From Litchfieldella qijiaojingensis (GTDB lineage: Bacteria > Pseudomonadota > Gammaproteobacteria > Pseudomonadales > Halomonadaceae), in NCBI RefSeq assembly GCF_014651875.1, contig NZ_BMXS01000012.1, positions 1 through 64,000 on the forward strand: a stretch of 64,000 nucleotides of DNA. Direction: 5' to 3'. The notes under the pieces were generated by a model. That model was not told the origin of the DNA. It searched no databases and was given only the letters and a program-made list of their open reading frames with translations. Below are positions 1 to 9,195 of the stretch, piece after piece (position 1 is the first letter of the stretch; every line of letters begins with the position of its first letter). The position numbers were made by a program, and so were the translations under genes.

Positions 1-36
1 GCGTTCAATCTGAGCCATGATCAAACTCTTCAGTTT
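1..36 (-). rRNA. rrs: 16S ribosomal RNA, 5' end only
   Basis: On the minus strand the first bases read AGAGTTTGATCATGGCTCAG followed by ATTGAACGC, the near-universal 5' end of bacterial 16S rRNA (the 27F primer site). By comparison with E. coli the mature 5' end lies near position 36. The rest of the rRNA operon lies before the start of the window. Confidence 0.95.
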
Positions 37-180
37 CAATCATTGTGTTCCTGCCCTTCCGCAGAAGGAGGCGGAACTAACCTGGCTCAAGGTCCAAACG
101 TCTCTTGACGAGTCGCTTGCCTCGAAGTGTGGTGACTGCTCACCCCTTCATCGACAAGCGCCCACATGAATTACCTGATC

Positions 181-195
181 GATTGTTAAAGAGCG
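181..195 (-). promoter_or_regulatory. rrn leader boxA antitermination site
   Basis: The minus strand reads CGCTCTTTAACAATC, a near-perfect match to the boxA element (TGCTCTTTAACAAT) found in rRNA leaders, where NusB-NusE bind and make rRNA transcription resistant to termination. It lies about 145 bases upstream of the mature 16S 5' end. The stretch 37-180 between it and 16S is the leader that is removed by RNase processing. I see no gene in it. Confidence 0.85.
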
Positions 196-265
196 TCTCG
201 CGCTTGCTGTCGTGACCGCTGATCGTGAGAAAGGCGGTCTCGCCAGCGCCCGGCGAGGAAGGCGT

Positions 266-293
266 ATTCTACCGATTCGGCGTCCGTGGTCAA
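266..293 (-). promoter_or_regulatory. rRNA operon promoter, proximal (candidate main promoter)
   Basis: On the minus strand TTGACC (288-293) and TAGAAT (266-271) are separated by 16 bases, the spacing usual for rRNA promoters, and are followed by a GC-rich discriminator (ACGCCTTCC). Transcription would start near 259 and run through boxA into 16S. Assigned by inspection only. Confidence 0.7.
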
Positions 294-488
294 GGCCTTT
301 TCGTCAGGCTTGGCGTCCAAGCCGACGGCCCATCCCGGAGCCCATCGAGTGGCGACACAGTCTATCGAACCCGCCGCTTCCGTGCAACCCCGAATCGCCC
401 AAGCGATCCCAAAAAGCCCAACGAAAACAGCCATTTCGGCCATTCACCACCGCCCGCAACGTTTGCCCGTCGCCAGCAGCGGATGCGT

Positions 489-517
489 ACTTTACGGATT
501 TCCCCGGCCATGTTCAA
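489..517 (-). promoter_or_regulatory. rRNA operon promoter, distal (candidate)
   Basis: A second minus-strand pair, TTGAAC (512-517) and TAAAGT (489-494), has a 17-base spacer and the discriminator ACGCATCC, which resembles that of the proximal promoter. Tandem promoters are common for rRNA operons. The 37-619 stretch holds no convincing protein gene. The short reading frames there run through promoter and leader sequence. Confidence 0.5.
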
Positions 518-619
518 GGCCCGGGATGAAAAATATAGTCCATGGTTTCCGAATACGCCATGTTTTATGTCGACAATAGTGTACCGCGCCCCGAGCCTGG
601 GTCTCGGGAGGCCGGAATT

Positions 620-2104
620 TCACACCACGAACAGGTCGACGAAGCGGTGGACCAGCGTCGCCTCAAGCTTCTGCTGGTCCTTGCACAGATTGAATATCTC
701 ATCACAACGACGTGACGGAAAGCGCGTGGCCAAGTTGGCCTTGAACTTCTCTTCCAGCAGCGGAATCCCCTCCTTGCGACGGCGACGGTGGCCAATGGGG
801 TATTCCACCGCGACCTGCTCGGTCTTGCTGCCGTCCTTGAAGAAGACCTGGATGGCATTGGCGATCGAGCGCTTGTCAGGCTCGAGGTATTCGCGGGTGT
901 AACGCTCGTCTTCGACGACCTCCATCTTCCCGCGCAATTCATCGATGATAGGATTGGCCATGTGGAAGTCGTCTTCGTAGTGTTCGGCGACCAGATTGCC
1001 AAAGGCTAGTGGCACCGCGGTCATATATTGCAGGCAATGATCTCGATCGGCCGGGTTGGCCAGTTCTCCCACCTTGGAAATGATCCTGATCGCCGACTCG
1101 TGCGTGGTGATGACGATCCTGTCGATCTCATCAAGCCGGTCCTTGACCTGTGGGTGCAGGATCACTGCCGCCTCACAGGCAGTCTGGGAATGGAACTCGG
1201 CCGGGAAGGAAATCTTGAACAGCACGTTCTCCATCACGTAGGTGCCATAATCCTGGCCGAACGAAAACTTGCGCTGATCTTCCGGTTTGACCTGCTGGTC
1301 CTTGTTGGTCTTGGAGAACAGTACGTCATAGAACCCCCACTGCGGCGCCGATAGCACCCCGGGGATACCCATCTCGCCACGCATGGCGATATCGGCCAGC
1401 CGCATGCCGCGCGAAGTGGCATCGCCCGCCGCCCAGGACTTGCGTGAGCCGGCATTGGGGGCATGTCGGTAGGTCCTCAGACTCTGACCATCGACCCAGG
1501 CATGCGACAACGCTGCCAGCAGTTGTTCGCGATCGGCTCCCATCAGCTTGGCGACCACCGCAGTGGAAGCCACCTTGACCAGTACCACATGGTCGAGCCC
1601 GACGCGATTGAAGGAGTTTTCCAACGCGATTACACCTTGGATCTCGTGGGCCATAATCATCGCTTCGAGCACTTCGCGCATGGCCAGGGGCGTCTCCCCT
1701 TGCGCGACTCGCTTCTGCGAGAGGTGGTCGGCCACAGCAAGAATACCGCCCAGATTGTCGGAGGGATGCCCCCACTCGGCTGCCAGCCAGGTATCGTTAT
1801 AGTCCAGCCAACGGATGATGCAGCCGATATCCCAGGCGGCCTTGACCGGATCGAGTCGGAAGGAGGTGCCAGGAACTCGAGCGCCATGGGGCACTACCGT
1901 TCCCTCGACCAACGGCCCCAGATGCTTGGTGCATTCGGGAAAGCGCAAGGCCAGCAGGCCACACCCCAGGGTATCCATCAGGCAATTACGCGCGGTATCC
2001 AGCGCTTCCTGACTCTCGATTCGATAGCCGAGCACATAGTCAGCGATCTTCTGCAACTCGGGATCATAGTCCGGGCGCACATTGGCTTCCACGGTAGCAC
2101 TCAT
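620..2104 (-). CDS. prpD: 2-methylcitrate dehydratase PrpD
   Basis: This is a 494-residue MmgE/PrpD family protein, close to the roughly 485 residues usual for PrpD. The enzyme dehydrates 2-methylcitrate to 2-methyl-cis-aconitate in the cytosolic methylcitrate cycle, which turns propionyl-CoA plus oxaloacetate into pyruvate plus succinate. I chose the start at 2104 because AGGAGG lies five bases upstream. The upstream in-frame ATG at 2143 has no such site. It is the last gene of the prp operon, 106 bases after prpF. The operon also encodes AcnD plus PrpF, which perform the same dehydration by another route, so prpD is partly redundant here. The region just upstream of the 16S promoters, at its 3' end, shows no obvious terminator. 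Confidence 0.95.
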   Translation of the reverse strand: MSATVEANVRPDYDPELQKIADYVLGYRIESQEALDTARNCLMDTLGCGLLALRFPECTKHLGPLVEGTVVPHGARVPGTSFRLDPVKAAWDIGCIIRWLDYNDTWLAAEWGHPSDNLGGILAVADHLSQKRVAQGETPLAMREVLEAMIMAHEIQGVIALENSFNRVGLDHVVLVKVASTAVVAKLMGADREQLLAALSHAWVDGQSLRTYRHAPNAGSRKSWAAGDATSRGMRLADIAMRGEMGIPGVLSAPQWGFYDVLFSKTNKDQQVKPEDQRKFSFGQDYGTYVMENVLFKISFPAEFHSQTACEAAVILHPQVKDRLDEIDRIVITTHESAIRIISKVGELANPADRDHCLQYMTAVPLAFGNLVAEHYEDDFHMANPIIDELRGKMEVVEDERYTREYLEPDKRSIANAIQVFFKDGSKTEQVAVEYPIGHRRRRKEGIPLLEEKFKANLATRFPSRRCDEIFNLCKDQQKLEATLVHRFVDLFVV

Positions 2105-2210
2105 GCTTCCCTCCTGCCTCGAGTCCGGATAGGTTTCCCTCACTATAGAAAATGCGAAACGCCCCTGCGCCCGTCGAACGAACCGGGACGCTGGGGGAAC
2201 GCCTCGGCAA

Positions 2211-3407
2211 TCAGAAGCTATCCGCCGGCACGCGCACCCACCCTTCCATCAGCACCCGGGCACTGCGACTCATACTAGCCTTGACGACCTTCCAGTCACT
2301 ACCTTCCAAGCGGGCCTCTGCGCCCACCCGCAAGGTGCCGGAGGGATGGCCGAAGTGCACCGAGGTGCGATCGCCACCACCGGCCGCGAGGTTGACCAAG
2401 GTACCCGGAATCGCAGCCGCGGTGCCGATGGCCACGGCCGCGGTACCCATCATGGCGTGATGCAGCTTGCCCATGGAAAGTGCCCGCACCAATAGATCCA
2501 CTGCAGCGGCTTTCACCCGCTTGCCGCTGGAGGCGACATAGTCGGCCGGCTTCGCGACGAAGGCGATCTTGGGCGTGTGCTGCCGCAGAGCTGCATCTTC
2601 GAGTCTCTGGATGAGGCCCATGCGCAGCGCTCCGTGGGCACGGAGAGTCTCGAACATGGCCAATGCCCGGGTGTCGCCATTGATGGCATCCTGCAGCTCG
2701 GTTCCGGTATAGCCGATATCCTGAGCGTTGACGAAGATGGTAGGGATGCCGGCGTTGATCAAAGTAGCCTCGAGGATACCGCCTTTCGCGACTTCCTCCG
2801 GCACCTCGAGATCGTCGACCACATTGCCGGTGGGGAACATCGCTCCCTCCCCATCGGCCAGGTCCATGAAGTCGAGTTGCACTTCCGCGGCGGGAAAGGT
2901 CACGCCGTCGAGCTCGAAATCGCCAGTTTCCTGCACGGCACCGTCGACAATGGGCACATGCGCAACGATGGTCTTGCGGATATTTGCCTGCCAGATACGC
3001 ACCGTCGCAATGCCGTTACGCGGAATACGGCTGGCTTCCACCAAGCCGTTGCTGATGGCGAAGGGCCCCACGGCGGCCGAAAGGTTGCCGCAATTGCCAC
3101 TCCAGTCGACGAAGGGCTTGTCGATGGAAACCTGACCGAACAGGTAGTCGACATCGTGGCCGGGCTGAGTGCTCTTCGACAGGATCACCGCCTTGCTGGT
3201 ACTCGAGGTCGCTCCGCCCATACCATCGATCTGCTTCTGGTAGGGGTCGGGGCTGCCGATCACCCGCAGCAGCAGCTTGTCCCGGCTTTCACCTGGCACC
3301 TGGGCGCGCTCAGGCAAGTCCTCGAGGCGGAAGAACACACCTTTACTGGTCCCGCCACGCATGTAGGTGGTGGGAATCCTGATCTGGGGTATGTGGGTCG
3401 TGGGCAT
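2211..3407 (-). CDS. prpF: 2-methylaconitate cis-trans isomerase PrpF
   Basis: A 398-residue PrpF family protein (diaminopimelate-epimerase-like fold), of normal length for the family. It opens with the typical [15 protein letters not shown] segment around residues 12-26. PrpF isomerises the trans-2-methylaconitate made by AcnD into the cis form that aconitase can rehydrate to 2-methylisocitrate. It starts two bases after the acnD stop, so the two are almost certainly co-translated, as expected for a functional pair. It lies in the cytosol. Confidence 0.95.
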   Translation of the reverse strand: MPTTHIPQIRIPTTYMRGGTSKGVFFRLEDLPERAQVPGESRDKLLLRVIGSPDPYQKQIDGMGGATSSTSKAVILSKSTQPGHDVDYLFGQVSIDKPFVDWSGNCGNLSAAVGPFAISNGLVEASRIPRNGIATVRIWQANIRKTIVAHVPIVDGAVQETGDFELDGVTFPAAEVQLDFMDLADGEGAMFPTGNVVDDLEVPEEVAKGGILEATLINAGIPTIFVNAQDIGYTGTELQDAINGDTRALAMFETLRAHGALRMGLIQRLEDAALRQHTPKIAFVAKPADYVASSGKRVKAAAVDLLVRALSMGKLHHAMMGTAAVAIGTAAAIPGTLVNLAAGGGDRTSVHFGHPSGTLRVGAEARLEGSDWKVVKASMSRSARVLMEGWVRVPADSF

Positions 3408-3409
3408 GC

Positions 3410-6019
3410 TTACGCCACCTCCGCCGATTCGAGGAAGTCTTGGGCGAAGCGCTGTAGCACGCCGCCGGCCTCATAGATCGAGACCTCTTCCGCGGTATCG
3501 AGACGGCAGGTCACTGGCACCTCGACCCGCTCACCGTCCCTGCGATGGATCATCAGCGTCAACGTTGCCCGCGGCGTGAACTCACCCACCACGTCGAAAG
3601 TTTCGGTGCCGTCGATTTCCAGCGTCTTGCGCGTGGTGCCCGACTGGAACTCCAGCGGCAATACGCCCATGCCGATGAGATTGGTGCGGTGGATGCGCTC
3701 GAACCCTTCGGCGACAATGGCTTCGACACCGGCCAAGCGCACTCCCTTGGCGGCCCAATCACGCGAAGAGCCCTGACCGTAGTCGGCTCCGGCGATCACG
3801 ATCAGCGGCTGCTTGCGCTCCATGTAGGTCTCGATCGCTTCCCACATGCGCATGACCTTACCTTCCGGCTCGAGTCGCGCCAACGATCCCTGCTTGATCT
3901 CGCCATTCTCCTGAACCATCTCGTTGAGCAGCTTCGGGTTCGCAAAGGTAGCGCGCTGAGCGGTGAGGTGGTCGCCCCGGTGAGTGGCGTAGGAATTGAA
4001 GTCCTCTTCCGGCAGGCCCATCTTGGCCAGGTACTCTCCGGCGGCACTATCGGGCAGGATGGCGTTGGACGGGGACAGGTGGTCGGTGGTGATGTTGTCG
4101 CCCAATACTGCCAACGGACGCATGCCGCGCAACGAAGGCTCAGCCGCCAGCGCACCCTCCCAGTAAGGCGGACGACGGATGTAGGTGCTCTGCGGGCGCC
4201 AGTCGTAGAGCGGGCTGACCTGATCGGAGGGACCATCCGAGACCTGGAACATCGGTATGTAGACCTTCCGAAAATGATCCGGCTTGACGTAATCCCGGAC
4301 AACGACGTCAATCTCTTCGTCACTGGGCCAGAGGTCTTTCAAGGTCACCGGATTGCCGTCACGGTCGTGCCCCAGCACATCCTTCTCGATATCGAAGCGC
4401 ACGCTGCCGGCAATGGCGTAGGCTACCACCAACGGCGGCGAGGCGAGGAAGGCCTGCTTGGCGTAGGGATGGATGCGTCCGTCGAAGTTACGGTTACCTG
4501 AAAGCACGGCAGTGGCATAGAGGTCACGCTCGATCACTTCCTGCTGGATCTTCGGATCCAGGGCACCGCTCATGCCGTTGCAGGTGGTGCAGGCGAAGCC
4601 AACGATGCCAAACCCCAGATTCTCCAATTCGGGCAGCAGGTTCGCCTCTTCCAGATACAGTTTTACCGCCTTGGAGCCCGGTGCCAGCGAGGTCTTGACC
4701 CAGGGCTTGCGCGTCAGGCCCAGTTCGTTGGCCTTTTTGGCCAGAAGCCCGGCTGCGATGACATTGCGGGGATTGCTGGTGTTGGTGCAACTGGTGATCG
4801 CGGCAATGATCACGGCACCGTCAGGCATCAGCCCCTCTTCATTCTCCACCTTGCCGCTGATACCGGCCGCGGCCAGGTCGGTGGTCGCCACCCGCTTGTG
4901 CGGATTGGATGGCCCCGCGATGTTGCGCACCACAGATGAGAGATCGAAGGTGAGCACGCGCTCGTATTCAGCGCTCTTGAGATCGTCGCCCCATAGGCCC
5001 ACCTGCTTGGCATAGGTTTCCACCAGTTTGACCTGCTCTGGGTCGCGACCTGTCAGCGTGAGGTAATCCAATGTTTGCTGGTCGATGTAGAACATCGCTG
5101 CCGTGGCACCGAATTCCGGCGTCATATTGGAGATGGTGGCGCGATCGCCCACTGTCAGCGCCTCGGCCCCCTCGCCGAAGAACTCCAGGTAGGCCGATAC
5201 CACCCGCTCCTTGCGCAGGAATTCTGTCAGCGCCAGCACGATATCGGTGCAGGTGATGCCGGGACGCGGCTTGCCGGTGAGCTCCACGCCGACGATGTCG
5301 GGCAGGCGCATATAGGAGGCACGCCCCAGCATCACGCTTTCGGCCTCCAGACCGCCGACGCCGATAGCGATTACGCCTAGCGCGTCCACGTGAGGGGTGT
5401 GACTATCGGTCCCCACCAGGGTATCGGGGAAGGCGACTCGCTTTCCATTCTCATCGAGGCGCGCCTGGATCACCGGCGACATCCGCTCCAGGTTGATCTG
5501 GTGCATGATGCCGTTACCCGGCGGGATGACATCGACGTTCTTGAACGCCTTCTTGGTCCAGTTGATGAAGTGGAAGCGATCCTCGTTGCGACGCTCTTCG
5601 ATGGCACGGTTCTTGTCGAAGGCGTCCGGATCAAAGCCGGCATGCTCCACGGCCAGGGAGTGGTCGACGATCAGTTGGGTCGGCACCACCGGATTGACCT
5701 TGGCCGGGTCGCCCCCTTTCTCGGCGATGGCATCGCGCAGGCCGGCGAGATCGACCAGGGCGGTCTGGCCGAGAATGTCGTGGCACACCACCCGGGCCGG
5801 ATACCAGGGAAAGTCCAGGTCGCGCTTGCGTCCGATGATCTGCTTGAGTGAATCGGGAAGCCATGCGGGGTCGCAGCGACGCACGAGGTTTTCCGCCAGC
5901 ACGCGCGAGGTATAGGGCAGCTTGTCGTAGGAGCCGGGTTCGACCGCCTCGACCGCGGCACGGACATCGAAGTAATCCAGCGAAGTACCGGGGAGAGGTT
6001 TGCGGTTTTCGGTATTCAT
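3410..6019 (-). CDS. acnD: Fe/S-dependent 2-methylisocitrate dehydratase AcnD
   Basis: An aconitase-superfamily protein of 869 residues from the ATG at 6019. The in-frame extension to 6082 (a leader rich in Arg and His) is unlike the family and was rejected. The three cluster ligands are visible as C411 in AITSCTNTSNP and C477/C480 in GFACTTCNG, which hold a 4Fe-4S cluster. The C-terminal swivel domain with GADYGQGSSRDWAAKG is also present. AcnD dehydrates 2-methylcitrate and needs PrpF, encoded directly downstream, to give the usable isomer. A stem-loop lies upstream between it and prpC. The AcnD subfamily call rests on the acnD-prpF pairing and length. The alternative is a general aconitase AcnA. 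Confidence 0.93.
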   Translation of the reverse strand: MNTENRKPLPGTSLDYFDVRAAVEAVEPGSYDKLPYTSRVLAENLVRRCDPAWLPDSLKQIIGRKRDLDFPWYPARVVCHDILGQTALVDLAGLRDAIAEKGGDPAKVNPVVPTQLIVDHSLAVEHAGFDPDAFDKNRAIEERRNEDRFHFINWTKKAFKNVDVIPPGNGIMHQINLERMSPVIQARLDENGKRVAFPDTLVGTDSHTPHVDALGVIAIGVGGLEAESVMLGRASYMRLPDIVGVELTGKPRPGITCTDIVLALTEFLRKERVVSAYLEFFGEGAEALTVGDRATISNMTPEFGATAAMFYIDQQTLDYLTLTGRDPEQVKLVETYAKQVGLWGDDLKSAEYERVLTFDLSSVVRNIAGPSNPHKRVATTDLAAAGISGKVENEEGLMPDGAVIIAAITSCTNTSNPRNVIAAGLLAKKANELGLTRKPWVKTSLAPGSKAVKLYLEEANLLPELENLGFGIVGFACTTCNGMSGALDPKIQQEVIERDLYATAVLSGNRNFDGRIHPYAKQAFLASPPLVVAYAIAGSVRFDIEKDVLGHDRDGNPVTLKDLWPSDEEIDVVVRDYVKPDHFRKVYIPMFQVSDGPSDQVSPLYDWRPQSTYIRRPPYWEGALAAEPSLRGMRPLAVLGDNITTDHLSPSNAILPDSAAGEYLAKMGLPEEDFNSYATHRGDHLTAQRATFANPKLLNEMVQENGEIKQGSLARLEPEGKVMRMWEAIETYMERKQPLIVIAGADYGQGSSRDWAAKGVRLAGVEAIVAEGFERIHRTNLIGMGVLPLEFQSGTTRKTLEIDGTETFDVVGEFTPRATLTLMIHRRDGERVEVPVTCRLDTAEEVSIYEAGGVLQRFAQDFLESAEVA

Positions 6020-6055
6020 GGGCTCGAAATATGGCGAATGGGTTCGGCTAACCTG

Positions 6056-6080
6056 GCGGCGACCGTGGTGCGGTCGCCGC
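6056..6080 (-). other. perfect inverted repeat between prpC and acnD
   Basis: GCGGCGACCG and its exact complement CGGTCGCCGC flank a 5-base loop in the 90-base gap between prpC and acnD. No run of T follows on the minus strand, so it is not a standard terminator. It could stabilise the upstream mRNA 3' end or mark a processing site that sets the prpBC to acnD ratio (inference). Confidence 0.7.
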
Positions 6081-6109
6081 ATGGCATCGGGTCTGAGATG
6101 ACGATCCGA

Positions 6110-7237
6110 TCAGGAGCGACGTTCGATCGGTAGCCACTCCTGAGGTTCTGGCCCGACGTAATCGGCGTTCGGGCGGATGATGCGATTACCCGCTCGTTGC
6201 TCGAAGACATGCGCGCACCAGCCGGTGACTCGTGAACAGACGAAAATCGGAGTAAACAGCTTGGTGGGGATGCCCATGAAGTGATAGGCGCTGGCATGGA
6301 AGAAGTCAGCATTGCAGAACAGCTTCTTCTCGCGCCACATCACCTCTTCACAGCGCTCCGAGACCGGGTAGAGGCGCGTATCTCCCGCGTCCTCGGCAAG
6401 TCGTTTCGACCACCGCTTGATGATGGCATTGCGGGGGTCGGACTCGCGATAGATCGCATGCCCGAAGCCCATGATCCTCTCCTTGCGCGCCAGCATGCCG
6501 AGAATCTCACGCTCGGCCTCCTCGGGGCTCTGCCAGTTTTCGATCATTGCCATCGCCGCCTCGTTGGCACCGCCATGCAATGGTCCCCGCAACGTGCCGA
6601 TGGCACCGGTCACACAAGAATGGATATCCGACAAGGTCGACGCGCAGACCCGCGCACTGAAGGTCGAGGCATTGAACTCATGCTCGGCATACAGGATCAG
6701 CGAGACATTCATCACGCGCTCATGCCGCTCGGAAGCCGGCTTGCCGTGCAGCAGGTGCAGGAAGTGGCCGCCGACCGAGTCGTCATCGCTCTGGGTCTCT
6801 ATGCGCACGCCGTCGTGGGTGTAGCGGTACCAGTAGCAAATGATCGATGGCAGTACCGCCACCAGCCGGTCGGCAATGTCCTGCTGCTCCTCGAAGCTTT
6901 CCTCGGTTTCCAGGTTACCGAGCATCGAGGCCCCGGTGCGCATCACGTCCATGGGGTGGGCATCGGCAGGTATCTGCTCGAGAACCGTCTTGACTGGTTG
7001 CGGTAGATCTCGCAGCCCTTTCAGCTTGGAGACATAAGCATCCAACTCGGCTTGGGTCGGCAACTTGCCCTTGAGCAGGAGATAGGCCACCTCCTCGAAG
7101 CGAGCATGCTCGGCCAGGTCGTGGATGTCATACCCACGATAAGTCAGCCCCGAACCGCTTTTGCCGACGGTACACAAGGCCGTGCTACCGGCGCTCTGGC
7201 CACGTAGTCCGGTGCTTACTGGCGTGTTCTCAGCCAT
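6110..7237 (-). CDS. prpC: 2-methylcitrate synthase PrpC
   Basis: A citrate-synthase-family protein of 375 residues, short like PrpC rather than the roughly 430 residues of hexameric GltA. It condenses propionyl-CoA with oxaloacetate to give 2-methylcitrate. Family signatures include GPLHGGANEAAM (active-site His, around residue 225) and IMGFGHAIYRESDPRN (second His, around residue 265). AGGAGG sits six bases ahead of the ATG. It lies 56 bases after prpB and is followed by acnD, prpF and prpD. Confidence 0.95.
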   Translation of the reverse strand: MAENTPVSTGLRGQSAGSTALCTVGKSGSGLTYRGYDIHDLAEHARFEEVAYLLLKGKLPTQAELDAYVSKLKGLRDLPQPVKTVLEQIPADAHPMDVMRTGASMLGNLETEESFEEQQDIADRLVAVLPSIICYWYRYTHDGVRIETQSDDDSVGGHFLHLLHGKPASERHERVMNVSLILYAEHEFNASTFSARVCASTLSDIHSCVTGAIGTLRGPLHGGANEAAMAMIENWQSPEEAEREILGMLARKERIMGFGHAIYRESDPRNAIIKRWSKRLAEDAGDTRLYPVSERCEEVMWREKKLFCNADFFHASAYHFMGIPTKLFTPIFVCSRVTGWCAHVFEQRAGNRIIRPNADYVGPEPQEWLPIERRS

Positions 7238-7293
7238 GGCGTGCCTCCTGGTGAACGGAAGAATACATGAAGGTTGTAATTATCGTGGGGCGC

Positions 7294-8196
7294 TCAGGGT
7301 TCACCCTGATCAGCGCCAGCCTGTTCCGCGAATAGGGCATCGAGCTTGCGCTCGAAATCGTGATAGTTGAGAAAGTCGTAGAGTTCCTCGCGGGTCTGCA
7401 TCAGTTCGACCACATCGCGCTGGTGGCCCTGTTCATGGATGCTGCGATATACCTTGAGTGCCGCGGCATTCATGGCACGGAATGCCGAGAGGGGATAGAG
7501 CACCATGCGGCACCCCACCTCACCCAACTCCTGCTGGGTGAACAGAGGCGTGGCACCGAACTCGGTGATATTGGCCAGGATCGGTGCCTTGACCCCGTCG
7601 CAGAAGGCTCGGTAATCGTCGAGGGTATGCACGGCCTCGGCAAAGATGGCATCGGCACCTGCATCGATACAGGCATTGGCACGGTCGATGGCCGCTTCCA
7701 GCCCCTCCTTCTGAAACGCATCGGTACGAGCGATCAGGAAGAAGTCCGGATCGACTTTCGCATCAGCCGCTGCCTTGATGCGGTCGACCATTTCCTGCTT
7801 GGAGACGATCGCCTTGTTGGGGCGATGACCGCAGCGTTTCTGTGCCACCTGGTCCTCGAGGTGTACGGCGGCCACTCCGGCGCGCTGCATCTCCTTGATG
7901 GTACGCGCGATATTGAAGGCGCCCCCCCACCCGGTATCGATATCCACCAGCAATGGCAATTCGCAGGCACCCGTGATGCGACGAGCGTCCTCGACCACGT
8001 CATTCATGGTGGTCATGCCCAAGTCGGGAAGGCCGAACGAGGCATTGGCCACGCCACCACCGGAAAGGTAGATCGCCCGATGGCCGACCCGCTCGGCCAT
8101 CATTGCGGTATAAGCATTGATGGTCCCAACGATGGGCAGCGGTTGACTGGCGTTCAGAGCGGCACGAAAGCGCGCTCCGGGAGTTGGATGATTCAT
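7294..8196 (-). CDS. prpB: 2-methylisocitrate lyase PrpB
   Basis: A 300-residue isocitrate-lyase/PEP-mutase superfamily enzyme that cleaves 2-methylisocitrate to pyruvate and succinate, the last step of the cycle. The catalytic loop KRCGH is at residues 120-124 (Cys122), and the metal-binding DIDTGWGG segment is at about 85-92. An AGGAG ribosome site precedes the ATG. The gene starts 14 bases after the stop of the GntR regulator gene, so regulator and enzymes are transcribed together. Confidence 0.96.
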   Translation of the reverse strand: MNHPTPGARFRAALNASQPLPIVGTINAYTAMMAERVGHRAIYLSGGGVANASFGLPDLGMTTMNDVVEDARRITGACELPLLVDIDTGWGGAFNIARTIKEMQRAGVAAVHLEDQVAQKRCGHRPNKAIVSKQEMVDRIKAAADAKVDPDFFLIARTDAFQKEGLEAAIDRANACIDAGADAIFAEAVHTLDDYRAFCDGVKAPILANITEFGATPLFTQQELGEVGCRMVLYPLSAFRAMNAAALKVYRSIHEQGHQRDVVELMQTREELYDFLNYHDFERKLDALFAEQAGADQGEP

Positions 8197-8210
8197 GGCG
8201 AGCTCCTGTG

Positions 8211-8948
8211 TTATCCGGTCGATGAAGGCGTGGTTTCCTGCTCGGCTTCCTGTTCCAATACCGCGGCATAGCGTTCGGCTACGTTGGCCCGCGAGGCACT
8301 CACGTGACGACGCATCAGCAGTTCGGCCAGCTCGGCATCACCCGCCTCAATGGCATCGACGATTCGGTGGTGCTCGACAAAGGCCCGCTGTGGCCGGCTG
8401 CCACTGGCGCTGAACTGGGTGCGATACAGGCGCACCAAGTAGTAGAGGTCATCGCAAAGGATCGTCATCAGCATGCGGTTATGACTGCCCTGCACGATCC
8501 GATAATGGAAGTCGAGGTCGCCTTCGCGCTGATAATAGGCTTCGCCGCGTGAGAGATCGGCCTGCCGCTCGTGAACCGCCAGAACCTCACGCAGACCGGC
8601 GATCTCTTCCGCCGACATGTGCTCGGCCGCGAGTCGTGCCGCCATGCTCTCGAGAGCCTCGCGAACATCGAACAGTTCGAGCAGCTCCTTCATCGACAGC
8701 TTGACCACCCGCGCACCCACATGTGGCACTCGCTCTATCAAGCGATGGGCCTCGAGCCGCCGCATGGCCTCACGCAATGGACCGCGCGAAATCCCATATG
8801 TCTTCGACAATCCGGGTTCGGTGATCTTGCTGCCTGGTGCCAGTTCACCTCTGACAATGGCATCCTGCAGTTGGTTGAAGACACGCTCGGCCAGGGTGCG
8901 AACTTCCGGAGAGCTGAGTTCAGGAGATGATACTGAGTTCATATTCAT
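8211..8948 (-). CDS. GntR/FCD-family transcriptional regulator of the prp operon
   Basis: An N-terminal winged helix-turn-helix (about residues 15-75, with [16 protein letters not shown]) is followed by an FCD ligand-binding domain, giving about 245 residues. Its place as first gene of the prp operon points to a repressor that senses a methylcitrate-cycle intermediate. A TTG at 8957 would lengthen the frame by three residues, but that codon lies inside the perfect palindrome ATTGTCGACAAT. I take the ATG at 8948. ATG at 8942 is also possible. No strong ribosome site is visible, and the predicted transcript start lies only about 18 bases upstream, so the leader is very short. From memory, GntR-type prp regulators in other gammaproteobacteria use a site of the TTGTCGACAA type. 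That would need checking. Confidence 0.88.
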   Translation of the reverse strand: MNMNSVSSPELSSPEVRTLAERVFNQLQDAIVRGELAPGSKITEPGLSKTYGISRGPLREAMRRLEAHRLIERVPHVGARVVKLSMKELLELFDVREALESMAARLAAEHMSAEEIAGLREVLAVHERQADLSRGEAYYQREGDLDFHYRIVQGSHNRMLMTILCDDLYYLVRLYRTQFSASGSRPQRAFVEHHRIVDAIEAGDAELAELLMRRHVSASRANVAERYAAVLEQEAEQETTPSSTG

Positions 8949-8958
8949 TGTCGACAAT
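8947..8958. promoter_or_regulatory. candidate operator 1 of the prp GntR regulator
   Basis: ATTGTCGACAAT is a perfect 12-base palindrome that covers the start codon of the regulator gene and lies about 8-20 bases downstream of the predicted transcript start. A dimer bound here would block the whole prp operon, including its own gene. The same core recurs at 9065-9074 and, with end changes, at 9145-9154. Confidence 0.75.
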
Positions 8959-8972
8959 CTGAAGTTGAGAGA

Positions 8973-9001
8973 ACTTTAGCCATCCAGCCAGCGGGCGTCA
9001 A
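8973..9001 (-). promoter_or_regulatory. prp operon promoter
   Basis: On the minus strand TTGACG (8996-9001) and TAAAGT (8973-8978) are 17 bases apart, a good sigma-70 match. Initiation would fall near 8966, just upstream of operator 1. Confidence 0.7.
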
Positions 9002-9023
9002 CTGCCCATATACCCGATTCAAT

Positions 9024-9059
9024 TACATCCTTCGATGTAGATGAAAGCTTGGCGCCAAG
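9024..9059. promoter_or_regulatory. two further palindromes in the gntR-pabB gap
   Basis: TACATC and GATGTA form a perfect 6-base inverted repeat around CTTC (9024-9039), and CTTGGCGCCAAG (9048-9059) is a perfect 12-base palindrome. They lie between the prp promoter and operator 2. Both could be protein-binding sites. No regulator can be named from the sequence. Confidence 0.45.
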
Positions 9060-9064
9060 ATCAC

Positions 9065-9074
9065 TTGTCGACAA
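9065..9074. promoter_or_regulatory. candidate operator 2 of the prp GntR regulator
   Basis: TTGTCGACAA repeats the ten-base core of operator 1, about 117 bases away centre to centre. An upstream auxiliary site could permit repressor looping (inference). Confidence 0.65.
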
Positions 9075-9137
9075 TCAAACGATAGTCTCAGATTCGAGGG
9101 GGAAGATTGGCCGTCGCTCGCGGTAACATGACAGGAT

Positions 9138-9166
9138 GCGACAAATGTCGACATGATGCCTAGAAT
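9138..9166 (+). promoter_or_regulatory. pabB promoter with an embedded GntR-like palindrome
   Basis: GCGACA (9138-9143) and TAGAAT (9161-9166) with a 17-base spacer make a plausible promoter for pabB. The perfect palindrome ATGTCGACAT (9145-9154) shares the TGTCGACA core with the two prp operators and lies inside the spacer, where a bound protein would exclude RNA polymerase. Confidence 0.5.
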
Positions 9167-9195
9167 GGTCCGCTTGTTGAGGAAAAGCGCGCCAG

